Shown here piece by piece: positions 1 through 10,830 of a stretch of 64,000 nt of DNA. The notes under the pieces were generated by a model. The model had not been told where the DNA came from. It saw nothing but the letters and a program-made list of their open reading frames with translations, and did not search any database. The stretch's first letter is position 1. Each line of letters starts with the position of its first letter. This stretch comes from Ligula intestinalis. Lineage: Eukaryota > Platyhelminthes > Cestoda > Diphyllobothriidea > Diphyllobothriidae. The stretch spans positions 9,928,721 to 9,992,720 of the forward strand of contig JAYGXS010000005.1 of assembly GCA_036362985.1 (NCBI GenBank), in the 5' to 3' direction. The translations under genes were made by a program, and so were the position numbers.

Positions 1-2007
1 TAACTACACCTCATGTGAGTCAACAAAAGGGGAACACGACAAGAAGTGGACTAAGATAGAAGTTTGAAACATTGTTTTCCCGAAAGAAATTTCAACAAGG
101 CGGAGATCAGGAGGTCACAAAATTTCATGACGTCATTAAATTCTTCTCAACTTATGATCTTCGCCTTATTTACGGCAGAAGTCTTTGAGAAACCGAGTAC
201 AGCATAATTTAAAGCCAACGAATGCGTATGTATAAGGTTGGACCAATTAGATGGTGGTCACAAGAAAGATATGACTTCATTGGCTGGATGAGTCATGAGA
301 GTTCACATGCTAGTCTACCGTTTGGCATGAGCTGGGCGCAAGTGCGTCAGACAATGGACTTTGTGTGTGTGGGCGGCCCGGTTGTCTGGCTTTCCTTGGA
401 GTCCTGCGCCGGCCGCGCTGTCACACTGCGCGTCGTTACATGCACTCTGCGTGGGTGGACCGGTGGTCTCACGCCGTTAGGGCAGCTTGCACTTTGAGTT
501 AAGCTACGTCCTAGCACCTTCTGGTTCCGTTTTCAGGATCAACCTGCTAAACACAGTCAGGAGGATGGATAGATGGGATAAAGTGTTGGTAACTGCTTAA
601 TCAACGCAGACATTTGTATCCCGGTAGAGGCCACGTAGCTCAGTTGGCTACAACGCTTGCTCAATTTAAGCCTTCCCTCGCTTGCCTTAGAATTCCACAG
701 ACGCCACTGAGTACAGATCAAGATGTACTGCGGCGCAGGCATTCAGCATAGACAAACATTTTATGTTGCCTCCTAACGATCGTATTCCCGCAATAACTTT
801 CTTAAAAATGTGCAGACGGTAGCAGTCCAAATCGCCTTGTCGGCTTGTCCTGCATAAATTACTAGCCGCTGCGCGGCTGCTGACCAGGCTCCGAACTGAG
901 CCCCAAAACAGAGCGAAACTAGAACGTTTTGTTAGCGATCGAGAAGTGCATGCACCGATATAAGTACCATGCACGCTATCCCCCTTTAACAGTTTGTCCT
1001 GAAAGCAGGCGTCCAATGAAAATACGGAGAAGTCTTTTATTTACTGTTCCCTCCCAACCGCTTATGTACTCTCGGTCAAATGGATGCATTGGTATAAGCC
1101 ATTTAATGCCTACGAAAAGCATACCACACAGTGAAAAGGTTTCAACTAACTGGTGATCGGTAACGGCCCTGAAGCCTCCGCTCGTCAACATCTTTGCGAT
1201 TCAGGCGCGTAGCGAAAATCTATTTTGCCTACTAGCACACGACGAAAGAATACGGGAGGATGTGCAGTAGTTATTTTCCACAGTGCATCACTCAAGTCCT
1301 TGTTTCCTCTCGTAGCAATAAAATTGGTTACCATGTATGGTTTTTTGTTCTGTAGTCGTCTCAGTGATGGCATAGCAGCACCGGAAGCTTGTACGTATAT
1401 CAAATTTAGTTGCACCTCCGAAAGGTGTCTGATTAGATTCTTTCTTACTTACGCCAGTTCCCAGTACGTTTCGTTCAGCTACTCGTTTCTTTCAGGATTT
1501 TTCGTAAAAAAGGAGCGCATTTAAAGGTACAGCCACCCTTTCATGCAGCTGGAGGTCTAGCATCGAGTCCCCGAAGCCAAGCTTGGCGTAAATATTCTGT
1601 GTTTGTAGCATCCGAGCTGGGAAGGCCGGGGAGATTTCGGCGGACAGATATAGGGATCAAAGGTTCAAGATCAGGTGAAGGAGCCTCACGAAAGATATTT
1701 CCTAAAGGTGCATTCATTGCATCAAATGGATAAGCGGATTTGCCGTAGAACGGATTCATAGCGATAGGTGAGGAGGTAATTGTATGAACAATGTTTACTG
1801 AGAAGTATCGAGCGAATAATAAATTGTAAGACGAGGAAAATGAATAAAACGGAAGGACTTATCGATTGCAGGACAAAAGTGGAGATTGTCCAAAGTGAAC
1901 CGGGCAGGGGTTTCCTTGGTAACGCACGAATGCTCTTGTTTATATTTACATATCTTCTCCCACGCTTCCCGTAAGACAGAAACCTGGGGCTTTTACGTAC
2001 GATATCA
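1..2007. other. Gene-free stretch upstream of the P4HA exon
   Basis: I see no recognisable coding exon here. The short open frames have no family features and overlap one another on both strands. If the P4HA gene extends upstream within the window this would be intron, but no exon carrying the HxD iron-binding part of the enzyme was found. An isolated A-box-like stretch occurs near 632-650 (CGTAGCTCAGTTGG) without a matching B box. Confidence 0.5.
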
Positions 2008-2011
2008 CTAT

Positions 2012-2066
2012 CCCACCCTAACCGTAACACTTACCCTAACCCTGACCCTAACCCTTACTCTTACAG
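2012..2066. repeat. Degenerate telomere-like CCCTAA repeat
   Basis: Seven or eight imperfect units of CCCTAAC/CCCTTAC/CCGTAAC follow each other. The animal telomere repeat on this strand is CCCTAA, so this may be a worn interstitial telomeric tract or simply a short degenerate satellite. It lies among repeats and is far too short and diverged to be a chromosome end. Confidence 0.55.
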
Positions 2067-2677
2067 AAATTCCTTGAGTAGGCATGTAAATACAAAAAAA
2101 TAAGAACATTCTTGCGCTACCAAGGAAACCCCTGCCGCGAACCGCGGTGACTCAGCCTGAAAACCGAAAACTGTACTTGACAACCAAGGATACGAATTGA
2201 AACAAAATTGGGTCGGGACGGTTCATTACAGTGGGGTGGAGAAAGTGCAGCCCCCTTCGCATCTGGAGCCCACGTCGCACAAGTGGTCACGCTTCTAGAG
2301 CTGTTTATTGAACAGCCAATCACCGATGCCCATAAACTAATATCGACCAATCAAGCTATCAGTTATTCACTTTCACGTGAAGCTTATTCTCTCACGCCCT
2401 CATCGCCCCTGCGGTCAGACGCAGCCGGGTGCACGTAGGCTCAGAGTTCGTCGCGCGCCTGGGCGTCTGACCAACACTGGGGTTTCTGTACAGAATGCAC
2501 GCCTTCTATGGGAGTGGGGGGTGTCCCTGCTCCCTTGAATCGGCACTGTGTGTGCAATGACTGTAGTGCTCTAAATGCAAAAAATGCTTAGGCCACTTCA
2601 GAGGCTTCTGTTTTGGAGGCCACCTCCTACGAAACGACATTGAGGAATATGCGTGAAGATATGAGATCCAGATATCT

Positions 2678-2797
2678 TCTCGTTTTCACCATCCCCAAAG
2701 GAGATGAGAAAAAAGGCATGAAGACAAGGACCAAATTATATCAAAACTGACGTTTCGGACGATCGCTCGGTTTCATCGTCAGAGTAACTAGGTGATT
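2678..2797 (-). mobile_element. PLE terminal repeat (pLTR-like), left inverted arm
   Basis: About 120 bases that recur in inverted orientation at 3021-3137, including the shared words AATCACCTAGTTACTCTGAC and TTTGGGGATGG. On the minus strand it contains CTGACGA, 19 bases and GAAACGTCAG (2747-2782), the motif shared by the other PLE ends in this window. The coding part of the element is missing. Confidence 0.65.
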
Positions 2798-3020
2798 GAG
2801 ATCAACTCATACGGGCAGCAAAAATTGATCAATCCGTCAGTCGACGGGGGGCAGGCCAGTCAGTACGCTAACAGCCGCAGAGGAGGCAGAGGTACACGAG
2901 CCAACCAAAGGTCAAACTCACTCTCAGTCAGCAGCGAATAGGCAGGTCAAATTTCGTGTAACGAGTACACATATAATATCAGGCATGCGACAAGGCTGAT
3001 AAGTCCCAGCAAACAGGAAC
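2798..3020. other. Spacer between inverted PLE arms
   Basis: About 220 bases separating two inverted PLE end copies. No GIY-YIG or reverse transcriptase coding trace was recognised, so this is either a heavily decayed element interior or host DNA between two independent ends. Confidence 0.4.
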
Positions 3021-3137
3021 AATCACCTAGTTACTCTGACGATGGAACCGAGCGAGTGCCTGAAACGTCAGTTTCAATATAATTCGTTACATGCCCTCGT
3101 ACCTTCTTCTTCTTTGGGGATGGTAAAAATGATATTA
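3021..3137 (+). mobile_element. PLE terminal repeat (pLTR-like), right inverted arm
   Basis: Inverted partner of the arm at 2678-2797. It carries CTGACGA, 19 bases and GAAACGTCAG at 3036-3071, followed by an AATATAATTC stretch and a CTTCTTCTTC tract, the same order of elements as in the other PLE ends of this window. Confidence 0.65.
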
Positions 3138-3397
3138 AGGAATCCCCAACGTAACAGGAGATCGGGTTTCTATGCACCTATGTTACGTTAGATATTCTAA
3201 TTGCACTCGTATCAACAGACCCAATGCAGTTTGAGTTGTTTCAAGCTTCCAAAACCTTCTAATTCGCTTAAACAGTCGAGTAAGTCCCCTCTGGCGATAG
3301 CATTTGGTGAATGCATCTACCTTCACCTCCACAAATGCAATTTGCATTCCTCTGTCCGATCTTTATTTCTCACTCCTTCACTTTGTTGCCCTTCCAG

Positions 3398-3658
3398 TTG
3401 ACAAACGTTCAGGCTGGCGGAGCTACCGTTTTCACGCGGACTGGAGCTCGCGTTCAGCCTGTGGAACGAGCCGCCGTCTTCTGGTACAACCTTCATCGCA
3501 GCGGTGATGGTGACGTTCGTTCCCGTCACGCTGCCTGTCCTGTTCTGGCCGGCAGTAAATGGGTCATGAACAAGTGGATTCGTGAACGCGGTCAGGAATT
3601 CCGACGCCCCTGTCTCACCTATCGGGACGTACTCAACGCCAATGATGTGGACTTGTAA
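3398..3658 (+). CDS. P4HA: Prolyl 4-hydroxylase alpha subunit, last coding exon
   Basis: This 261-base exon encodes the C-terminal 86 residues of a collagen prolyl 4-hydroxylase alpha subunit, the ER-lumen enzyme that hydroxylates proline in collagen-type repeats using Fe(II), 2-oxoglutarate and ascorbate. The pattern NVQAGGATVFTR...VFWYNLHRSG, RHAACPVLAGSKW, NKW and ERGQEFRRPC matches the C-terminal dioxygenase domain. The second iron-binding His (RHAACP) and the 2-oxoglutarate-binding Lys (GSKW), 10 residues on, are both present. The start is a splice acceptor, pyrimidine-rich TTGCCCTTCCAG ending at 3397, and the exon begins in phase 0. The stop is TAA at 3656-3658. The tail after RRPC (LTYRDVLNANDVDL) looks lineage specific. 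The HxD iron motif must lie on an upstream exon, not found here. No canonical AATAAA was seen shortly downstream. No frame damage is visible, so I take it as part of a live gene. Confidence 0.93.
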   Translation: MTNVQAGGATVFTRTGARVQPVERAAVFWYNLHRSGDGDVRSRHAACPVLAGSKWVMNKWIRERGQEFRRPCLTYRDVLNANDVDL

Positions 3659-3984
3659 CATGACTGCTGCTGCTGCTACCACTGCGGTCATACACTGTTT
3701 AGCCGTCAGACTGTGAAAAAAAGTGTCAAACTGTAAATTTCGTTTGTGTTGGATCTCTTTGCCAAAACTCGGTGAGGCAACCAGCCTCCCTTAAACCCTA
3801 AATTGAATACAAAAAGGTACTAATTCCGTCAAGTTGACTCTCTCTCTCTCCATCGTTCCCTCTGGTATGTTGACCAAATGAAGTAAACAGCTAAGTCAGA
3901 CCGATGTGGCGGCAGTTGCACCGACGAGGTTGCATACCCCACGGAGTGCTGAGCACAGCACTAATGACTTGCAAGTGAATTTAT
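3659..3984. other. Probable 3' UTR and downstream flank of P4HA
   Basis: Follows the P4HA stop codon. It contains a GCT/GCTGCTGCTACC stretch just after the stop and a short TC run near 3838-3851. No gene is visible, and I found no canonical AATAAA signal, so the transcript end cannot be placed. Confidence 0.5.
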
Positions 3985-4380
3985 TGAGGGCTAGTTGCTG
4001 TCTCGATGCCAGAAGGACCCCCAAATCACAAGTCTGGGAAGACTGGATGAATTCGGAAAACGTTACTGGTCAAGAAGCTTTACAGTAGCTTCTGCAAGCA
4101 CCGCGTACAAAAACCAGTCGAGTTGGTGTAACAGTGTCTATGCGTGCGGGTTTAGCGAAGCCTTGTCCAATCATCAGCCAATCAGGAAAAGGTGCAGGTG
4201 TTGGCGTCAGAGTTCGCGATAAATCGATTAGCTGCGGTCGAAGGCTCGTCGACAGCGGGGGGAGCAAAAGTACAAGAGCGCGCAGAGGTAAGAGGATGAG
4301 TCAGCACTGCGCGCGCGACTCGATCAAGGTTTGGAAGATGAGAAGGGGGTGAATACGCGCAGCAGTACCGAATTCAGACT
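3985..4380 (+). repeat. Dispersed repeat, inverted copy of 17045-17430
   Basis: About 390 bases that return in reverse complement at 17045-17430. Shared landmarks in order are the GTTGCTGTCTCGATGCCAGAAGG segment split by small changes, CACAAGTCTGGGAAGAC, GAAGCTTTACAGTAGC, CCAATCAGGAAAAGG and CAGCAGTACCGAATTC. No coding potential or terminal repeats were recognised, so the class is unknown. Confidence 0.7.
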
Positions 4381-4420
4381 GCCACAAATTTGTTTAAAAC
4401 ATTAACAAGCTTCCCGCAGC

Positions 4421-4421
<1 letters not shown>

Positions 4422-4458
<37 letters not shown>
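4422..4458. repeat. Poly-C tract (37 bases)
   Basis: An uninterrupted run of 37 C residues. Such runs are prone to sequencing and assembly error, so the true length is uncertain. It directly abuts a minus-strand copy of a GC-rich repeat (about 4459-4560) related to the repeats at 17.8, 27.6 and 59.6 kb. Confidence 0.9.
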
Positions 4459-4560
4459 ACCTTGACCCAGTATCAGGTCCAAGTCGAGAAGACTGGAATC
4501 GGGGGAGCGCAGGTGCGGCCGGAATCGCCCCCACGCGTGCCGCTACACCTGCTTGGAAAT
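4459..4560 (-). repeat. GC-rich dispersed repeat (family A) copy
   Basis: On the minus strand it reads as a CCAGTCTTCT...TGATACTGGGTCAAGGTGGG segment, similar to the plus-strand copies at 17780-17900 and 27550-27700 that read CCGGTCTTCTTG, a TTTTGATACCGGGCACAGGTGGG-like core and a following GA-rich tract. No coding content. Confidence 0.45.
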
Positions 4561-6678
4561 GCCATAAAGGTCACAGTAAGAGGGAGCCATTTAAAATTAT
4601 TCAATTGACCTCATTTTGAAAAATGCGTGGCCTCACAATACCCTCACTTGCCACTGTCTCTCGAATTATTGGGTCAGGTGAGAATCCAAAACGTCAGGCC
4701 AATTATCGCGCACGCTCCTTATACAGAAAAGTTAGATTCGCTAGCATGCTGGCTGTTAGCTGAACTCTCAGTCAGCCAGCCAGCTGCGCGTAGGAAACTA
4801 CCCAAGGGTGATTTCGCCGAAGTTAATCTCTGTCTTCAGAACCTGAATAGAACAGTACGGGATCGCGATTAAATGCAACACCCTTTCCAGAAGAAAAGTA
4901 TTTACGTACCTAGGCGGCAGGAACACATAAGTAATGCATTGTAAAGTAGAAGTGTAGGTTACGTGGAACGGAGGTGAGGGTCCTGATTTCTAAAAACATG
5001 AAGCCGTGCTCACCAGACAAATCAAATGGTCATTGGAGGAAGGGGGAACACAGGAAGCGAGGTAATAGGCCAGATACAGTACTGAATCAGTGACAGTCAG
5101 TTTTAACGAGGTCTTATTAACTTCCTCTGGTTTACCACCAGCTTCAAGCAAATTCCCTCCCCATCACAGTTCACAACGGTTAAAAAAGATGACACTGGAC
5201 ATCTAAAAAGATGCTACTACTTTCTGTTCGCTATTAATTACAAAGTGGTTTGCTACACTCACATGTTTACAGGACTTTCGTGTAGGATAAATCCGACACC
5301 CAGGTGGAAGGTATACGAAAACATCCTCCCATACAAAGTAGATGCCTACCTAACGCTGTTGCTTTATATTGCCGTATCGCGACTATCCACTGTTATTCCA
5401 ATAGTGACAAAATCTGCGATTATTCGCCTTACTTATCGCGACCTTTCCAATTCGACTCGCTGTCACCCCAGGATGGACTTGCTATTAGAGGTAAAGAGTG
5501 TATGGTTCTTTACTGACATTTCGGTCCGGTAAACACATTGTTGCTACTGCAAAAGCATTGCATACACAGTCAACTTAAAACATAAATTTGTTTTGAACTT
5601 GCCACAAAGCAAAGGTTTTGGATTTTTCGTTCAAAAACCGATAAGGTACAACGCTCTACCGTTTGCCATCAACTTTTTGTTTCAGGGAGGAGCTAAACAG
5701 GCTCTGCAAAGCCCCTTGAAAAGTCCAAACCATGATCTTAAATTTCGGCCTTAAAACAAGTGCCTTAAACTTTTGTTTTACCTCTCATCGAAGAGAAAGT
5801 CCTGACCGTAACTCGAATTCTACAAAGTTTACTTGGCTACCAGCACTAAATCAAACCCAGCACATGACCCACGCTATACAAAGCCTCTCTCGAACCTCGG
5901 TCTCTGGACGCCGTGTTACATAAAAATGCGAACCATGCGTTAACGGCTGGCTGTAGATGCTTGCTGCCTGGTAAATTTTGCCGCCTTTTCTGTTCGCAAC
6001 ACAACGTTTTTTAGTCCTTGAAATTTTTTTCTTATCGTCCTGGCAGCTTTCTGCAAAAGATGACCTTGAAAATGACCTTACCTGGTACCCAGTGAGGCCG
6101 ATAAATAAAGACACACATAACAAAGCGACGATTTATAGGACAGAAAGGAACTCCTGCCCAAGTTCAGTTTTGGCAGTTCACTAGGATATGTTTTAATACA
6201 ATTTGTTTTTGCAAACGTGAAGTGCTCGTTTCGTTGAGGCAAACATGAATTAAGAAAGCCAGAACATGTGTTGTCTTAAACAGGCACTGATCGTCCGACC
6301 TCTCGTAGAGGTGCCCTGACTGTCCAACGTCCGAATCAGCCCTAATCCCTCATCATGACTGGCAGACGAAAACATCTTCGGTTTGAGCCAGGTGAATTCT
6401 ACTTATCAACCTCTTTTTGTGTAAAATGGAGGACAGTTCGTATTACTAAATGGGTCAGCAACTTGATGCAGTTTTTATTTTTCTGATGATTGGAAACGTA
6501 TTTTTGGTTGAGGAAACATGCATTTTTTTCAAATAAACGTACGATTTCACTTGCTGGATTATAAAATTTAATTTACGTAAGCTTCTTATTCGTCAGGAAT
6601 GTTCTCTTATCTTGCTTGTTTTTCATTTTTGCGCATTAACACAGTTTACTTCGCATTTTTTTCAAAACCTCCTAGGCT
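4561..6678. other. Gene-free stretch
   Basis: Moderately AT-rich sequence with no recognised exon, RNA gene or repeat family. The longest open frame (5245-5532, plus) has no family features and no convincing splice signals. Confidence 0.45.
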
Positions 6679-9139
6679 ACTTCATGGTTGAATTGTATGG
6701 AATTACCCAACCTCTATGTACTGACACTCTACCGACCACCGGGAAGAGAGCCCGTAGTGGATGCTTCCTTGCTAGAGGAGCTGGAAAATATTACTGCACA
6801 TCGACTGGGGTGCGGCCTGCGCATATAGCTCCGATATAACCTTCGACAGCTGCCTTCTGAGCATGACTCTAAAGTTATTTCTTACGCAACACGTCACTTT
6901 TCCAACAAGGATCCGCGATGGCCAACAGTCCAACTGTCTGGACCTCGTTCTCACGAAATCGCAGGACAGCATCGACGAAGTGTCATGGCTCCCATCACTA
7001 GGTAAAAGCGACCATGTTGTACTGCTATGGGAGTACTCGTTATTCTCAATACCGGAGAAACTCTCAACAGCCAGAAATATTTGGTGAGGCGATTTCGATC
7101 GATTGAAAACCGAACTCACGCGCGCCGAGTGGGAACCCCTATTTTCTGGAAGCATAACTGCGGACTGGGAAGCGTTCCGGAACACACTGCACAGACTCAT
7201 CGACAACCACTGTACAATTTCGCGAAAAAATTTGACCACTAGACCGCGATGGCTTACGCAGGCCTTAAAAATAGAAGTGAACAAAAAGCGGAAGCTGTGG
7301 AAAAAAATGCTAGCAGACAGGACTCCTGCATTTTTCAGTGCCTACAAAACTCAGAGAAAACGGGTCAAGGGTCTTATTCTCAAAACAAGACGGGCTTTCG
7401 AAGCAGACTTGCTAAACCGGGCCACAGTGAACCCCGAACTCTTTTACAGTTAACTCAGGCAGAGTACCAAAAACAGGGATCCGATACCCCTGCTGAGGAC
7501 CGCTGAGGGAAGAGACTTGATGGATGATGAAGCAAAGGCTGATCATCTTTCGAAATTTTTCCGGTCAGTCTTCACAAAAGAAACGGCATACGATCACCCC
7601 ACCGACGACACCGAAGCGGATATAATAGTTGAGACTGTCCGATTCCCCGAGGCTGTTGTTCTTAAGGAACTCTAATAGTTAAAAGAATCTAAGTCACCAG
7701 GTCCTGACGACGTACCAGCCAACATTTTGAAGGAGCTCACCAATGAGTTGGCCAAACCACTCTCTATCCTCTTCCAAACCTACTTCGAAACCGGATGCCT
7801 ACCAGTAGATTGGAAATCCGCGAGGGTTACGCCGCTATACAAGGGGGGAATCCGGGTCTCAGCAAATAACTACCGACCGGTCAGCCTTACTGCAATCTGT
7901 TGCAAAATCATGGAAAAAATTATCAAGCAACAACTTATGCAGTTCCAGGAACAAAACCATCTGCTATCGGATGCTCAGCATGGTTTTCGTAGAGGTAGGT
8001 CCTGTGTAACAAACTTGCTCTACTGCTTAGAACGGTGGACTGAGGCAGTCGATAGTGGAAACTCAGTGCACGCTGTATATATTAACTTCAAAAAGGCTTT
8101 CGATAGCGTGCCACACCACCGCCTCCTTTATAAACTCAGCCGCATAGGAGTAAGGGGTAGGCTCCTTACGTGACTAAAAAGCTTTCTAATCGGTCGCTCG
8201 CAAACTGTCCACATCAGCGAAAAAGCAGTCAGCAAAGGTTGAAGTTGAGAGTGATGTTCCCCAAGACTCCGTTCTCGGCCCTATTTTGTTCGTTATCTAC
8301 ATCAACGACTGTGTCCGCAAACTGGATTGCGGTATCGCCATGTTTGCCGATGATATCAAACTTTGGAGCGTAATTCGAACTGTGGCTGACGAAGTGCACT
8401 TGCAGGAAAATTTAAATAGACTTCAAAAATGGTCGGCGGACTGGCTCTTATCGTTCAATGAGAGCAAGTGCACCACCATTCGAGTTGGCAAATCCGGTTC
8501 ATCAAACGGGACGGCTTACCGACTGAATGACAAACCACTGAAGGAACTGAACGCCCAGAAAAACTTGGGAGTCTGGATCACGCCCTCGCTTAAACCCTCC
8601 CTGCATTGCACAAAGGTAGCCAAGTCCGCGATGTCAACCCTTTACCTCGTCAGACGAGCTTTTTCTACCTTCAATGAAGAGTGTTTCACAAAAGTCATTG
8701 GAACCTTCGTACGACCGCACCTAGAATTCGCTATCCAAGCTTGGGGACCCTGGGCCACGAAAGACATCAACATCCTGGAAAAGGTACAACGGCGCGCAAC
8801 CAAACTTGTTATGGGGCAGGGCTCGCAGCCTTATGAAACACGGCTGTCGAATCTCAACCTCTTCCCATTGCGCTACAGGCAGCTTCGGGGGGACCTGATA
8901 CTAGCATTCCGCGTATAACGTCTTCAAGACTGCCGTCTTATATCAGGGTATTTTTTCGAATTATCAACGACCACGAATTTGAGGGGTCATCCTCTCAAAT
9001 TAAAGGTGACAGGGGCCAGGCTGGACGCTCGGAAACACTTCTTTTCAAGAAGGATGTTCGGAGCGTGGAATGCGCTTCCTCAGGATGTCGTTATGTCGGA
9101 ATCGTTAGAGGGTTTTTAGCGAAAACTGGATCGATATAG
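6679..9139 (+). pseudogene. CR1-type LINE retrotransposon pseudogene (endonuclease and reverse transcriptase)
   Basis: A decayed non-LTR retrotransposon of CR1/Jockey type. In order it shows the end of an AP-type endonuclease (LYRPPG near 6730; IDWGAACAY; LDLVLT; the SDH motif at about 7000), a linker, then the reverse transcriptase: SPGPDDVP, WKSARVTPLYKGG, NNYRPVSLT, QHGFRRGRSC, KKAFDSVPHHRLL, FADDIKLW with the catalytic FADD near 8344, LGVWI, and the thumb ending in RSRLDARKHFFSRR-type sequence, here GARLDARKHFFSRR and WNALPQDVV. Almost all is in one frame, broken by stops at 7091, 7451, 7673-7678, 8171 (a Trp codon turned TGA), 8916 and 9108, and by a frameshift near 8232. The segment with the endonuclease GDFN motif is deleted near 6810. 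The 5' end is truncated and the exact 3' end was not seen. It cannot be active in this state. Confidence 0.9.
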
Positions 9140-10234
9140 CAGTGCACGATGGATCGGAACTGACAATTTGCAATAATAATACTACTTCCAATTTTTCAGT
9201 AGTATTAGTTTTTATATCTATTTATAATACCCTCCCACGCATAGCCTCATGCGAAGGTCTCCGCGGTCTACCTACTTGGCTATCTGCGTACCGTGATTAC
9301 CCCGCTAGCGATCTTATCAGCCAGACCTGACGGCCTAAACATTCACCCTTGGTTCCACCCAAAGCGGACTGTCGACGATCTGGACGGATGCCTCTCTTTT
9401 TCTAGTTCCGTTGGCGAACTCTGCAATCAGCAATGAAGAATCAGGACGTGGCTTCCACACGGTGATGATCCTCGGAACGTTTGCAATGCCCCCCCCCCCA
9501 GTTGGAACCCCCTTTTTTTCCTAAATCCAACGCATTACCCCCACAAGAGCGACAGTTTTTCTCCTAAAAATCCTTGAGGAGTTTTTTCACTGTCTGCTCC
9601 TATTTTCATCCCATGACACAGGACAACTGGCCTTCCCAACAGTCTGAGAAAAATTTTCTGCTACCACTGCACATATGTGCAAATAGGGCACTCAAAGGAA
9701 TTTTTCCTACATATCCCTCAATATACTGATACTGATACCTGTAAGCATTAATATGCCAAGGATTCTAAGCTGATAATACTTCACTGGAGTACCACTGTCA
9801 TGAAATCCGACTGCCCCTCCGAAAAAGCAACCATTAATTAAGTCCAGTTAAAACCCAGCAATTTTCCCATCAGAACATCAAATGCTGTGCGACAGTTGGT
9901 GACAGTTTCATGCAATCCGTGACCAGACCCGCGAAATGTGTTTTTTGATTCAGATTGATCACTAAGGTAAGGTTGGAATAACAAACTTCCTGCTGCACCA
10001 TCCGGAGACACCATGCTGGGGTGTAATTTTATCGTTAATGCACGTCTTTTTAACCGCCCTAAAAAAATTAATCAATAATAATGACTTCAATTGGTGAGAA
10101 GAGTAGTTTATCCTAGAGTCTGTAGGAGCAGTATCAACTTTTATAGGAAAATGTGGATGCAGGTCTATCCATCAAGCGCTCAGTCGTACAAGCATAACGT
10201 GCTCATAAAACTTTGAAATGAATGTTTGGATACT
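9140..10234. other. Gene-free stretch after the CR1 LINE
   Basis: The first 150-200 bases may be LINE 3' UTR (AT-rich with AATAATAATACTAC) but the boundary is not visible. A short poly-C run lies near 9489-9499. Around 10100-10200 there is weak likeness to the repeat at 43370-43450. No gene is recognised. Confidence 0.4.
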
Positions 10235-10830
10235 TTCTTAAAAGCGAAGAAGATTACCTTTTCCGCATACTTGTTTGGTAGCCAATAACTTCAAATTTTC
10301 TACTTGAATCATTATAATCTTTTAAAAAAGTTTCATAATTGCCCAACGATTTTTAAATTCCATCAGCCTTTACACTTAGATTCAAGGCCTCAAAAATATA
10401 TGCTGTATGTATACTGTGTAAGGACAAGTCTGTACTTCCGTACGCTGTGAGGAAGAAGTCACACATTTCTCGTAAAATTTCGTGATGCATGTGAACCAAT
10501 TTGCATAATTTATGAGCAGCATAAAGGCCTGACGCGAATGTTTCGAAGACAAACGTATGTTCATCAATTCATCTTCTAAAATACGTAAGTTGCTTTGTTT
10601 CTCGATCCTTAAAAGTATCTTAATAAGGAACCTTTTGAAACTGAAAGATATCCTTTATTCAGGTATAACATTTAAAAAAGACACAATTATCTACCAAACA
10701 AGTACAGGAAAGGATATTTTACCATATTTTGTATAAAATATATATTTGTATAAAATATGTTTGAATTTATAATAGGAGGGAAAATCTATGGGGAAATGCG
10801 TACTAATCAGGTAGCCATTTTTTCTACGGA
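10235..10830. mobile_element. AT-rich long-TIR element (MITE-like)
   Basis: The left part (10235-10400, with ACTTGTTTGGTAGCCAATAA) and the reverse complement of the right part (10640-10830, with GTACTTGTTTGGTAGATAAT) match each other and the arms of the complete copy at 59845-60457. The length, about 600 bases, is the same. No coding capacity. Best read as an old non-autonomous DNA element of an AT-rich family that recurs at 27.8, 36.5, 40.6, 58.1 and 59.8 kb. Confidence 0.65.

Noticed and set aside
2771..2782. Promoter or operator reading of the CTGACGATGAAA palindromic words
   Set aside because: The words recur only as part of the PLE end motif, so an element-internal role explains them better.
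3323..3691. 122-codon open frame on the minus strand
   Set aside because: Antisense to the P4HA exon, which has unambiguous family motifs and an acceptor site.
6772..7284. 170-codon open frame on the minus strand
   Set aside because: Lies antisense to the CR1 LINE, whose plus-strand protein motifs are clear; shadow frame.
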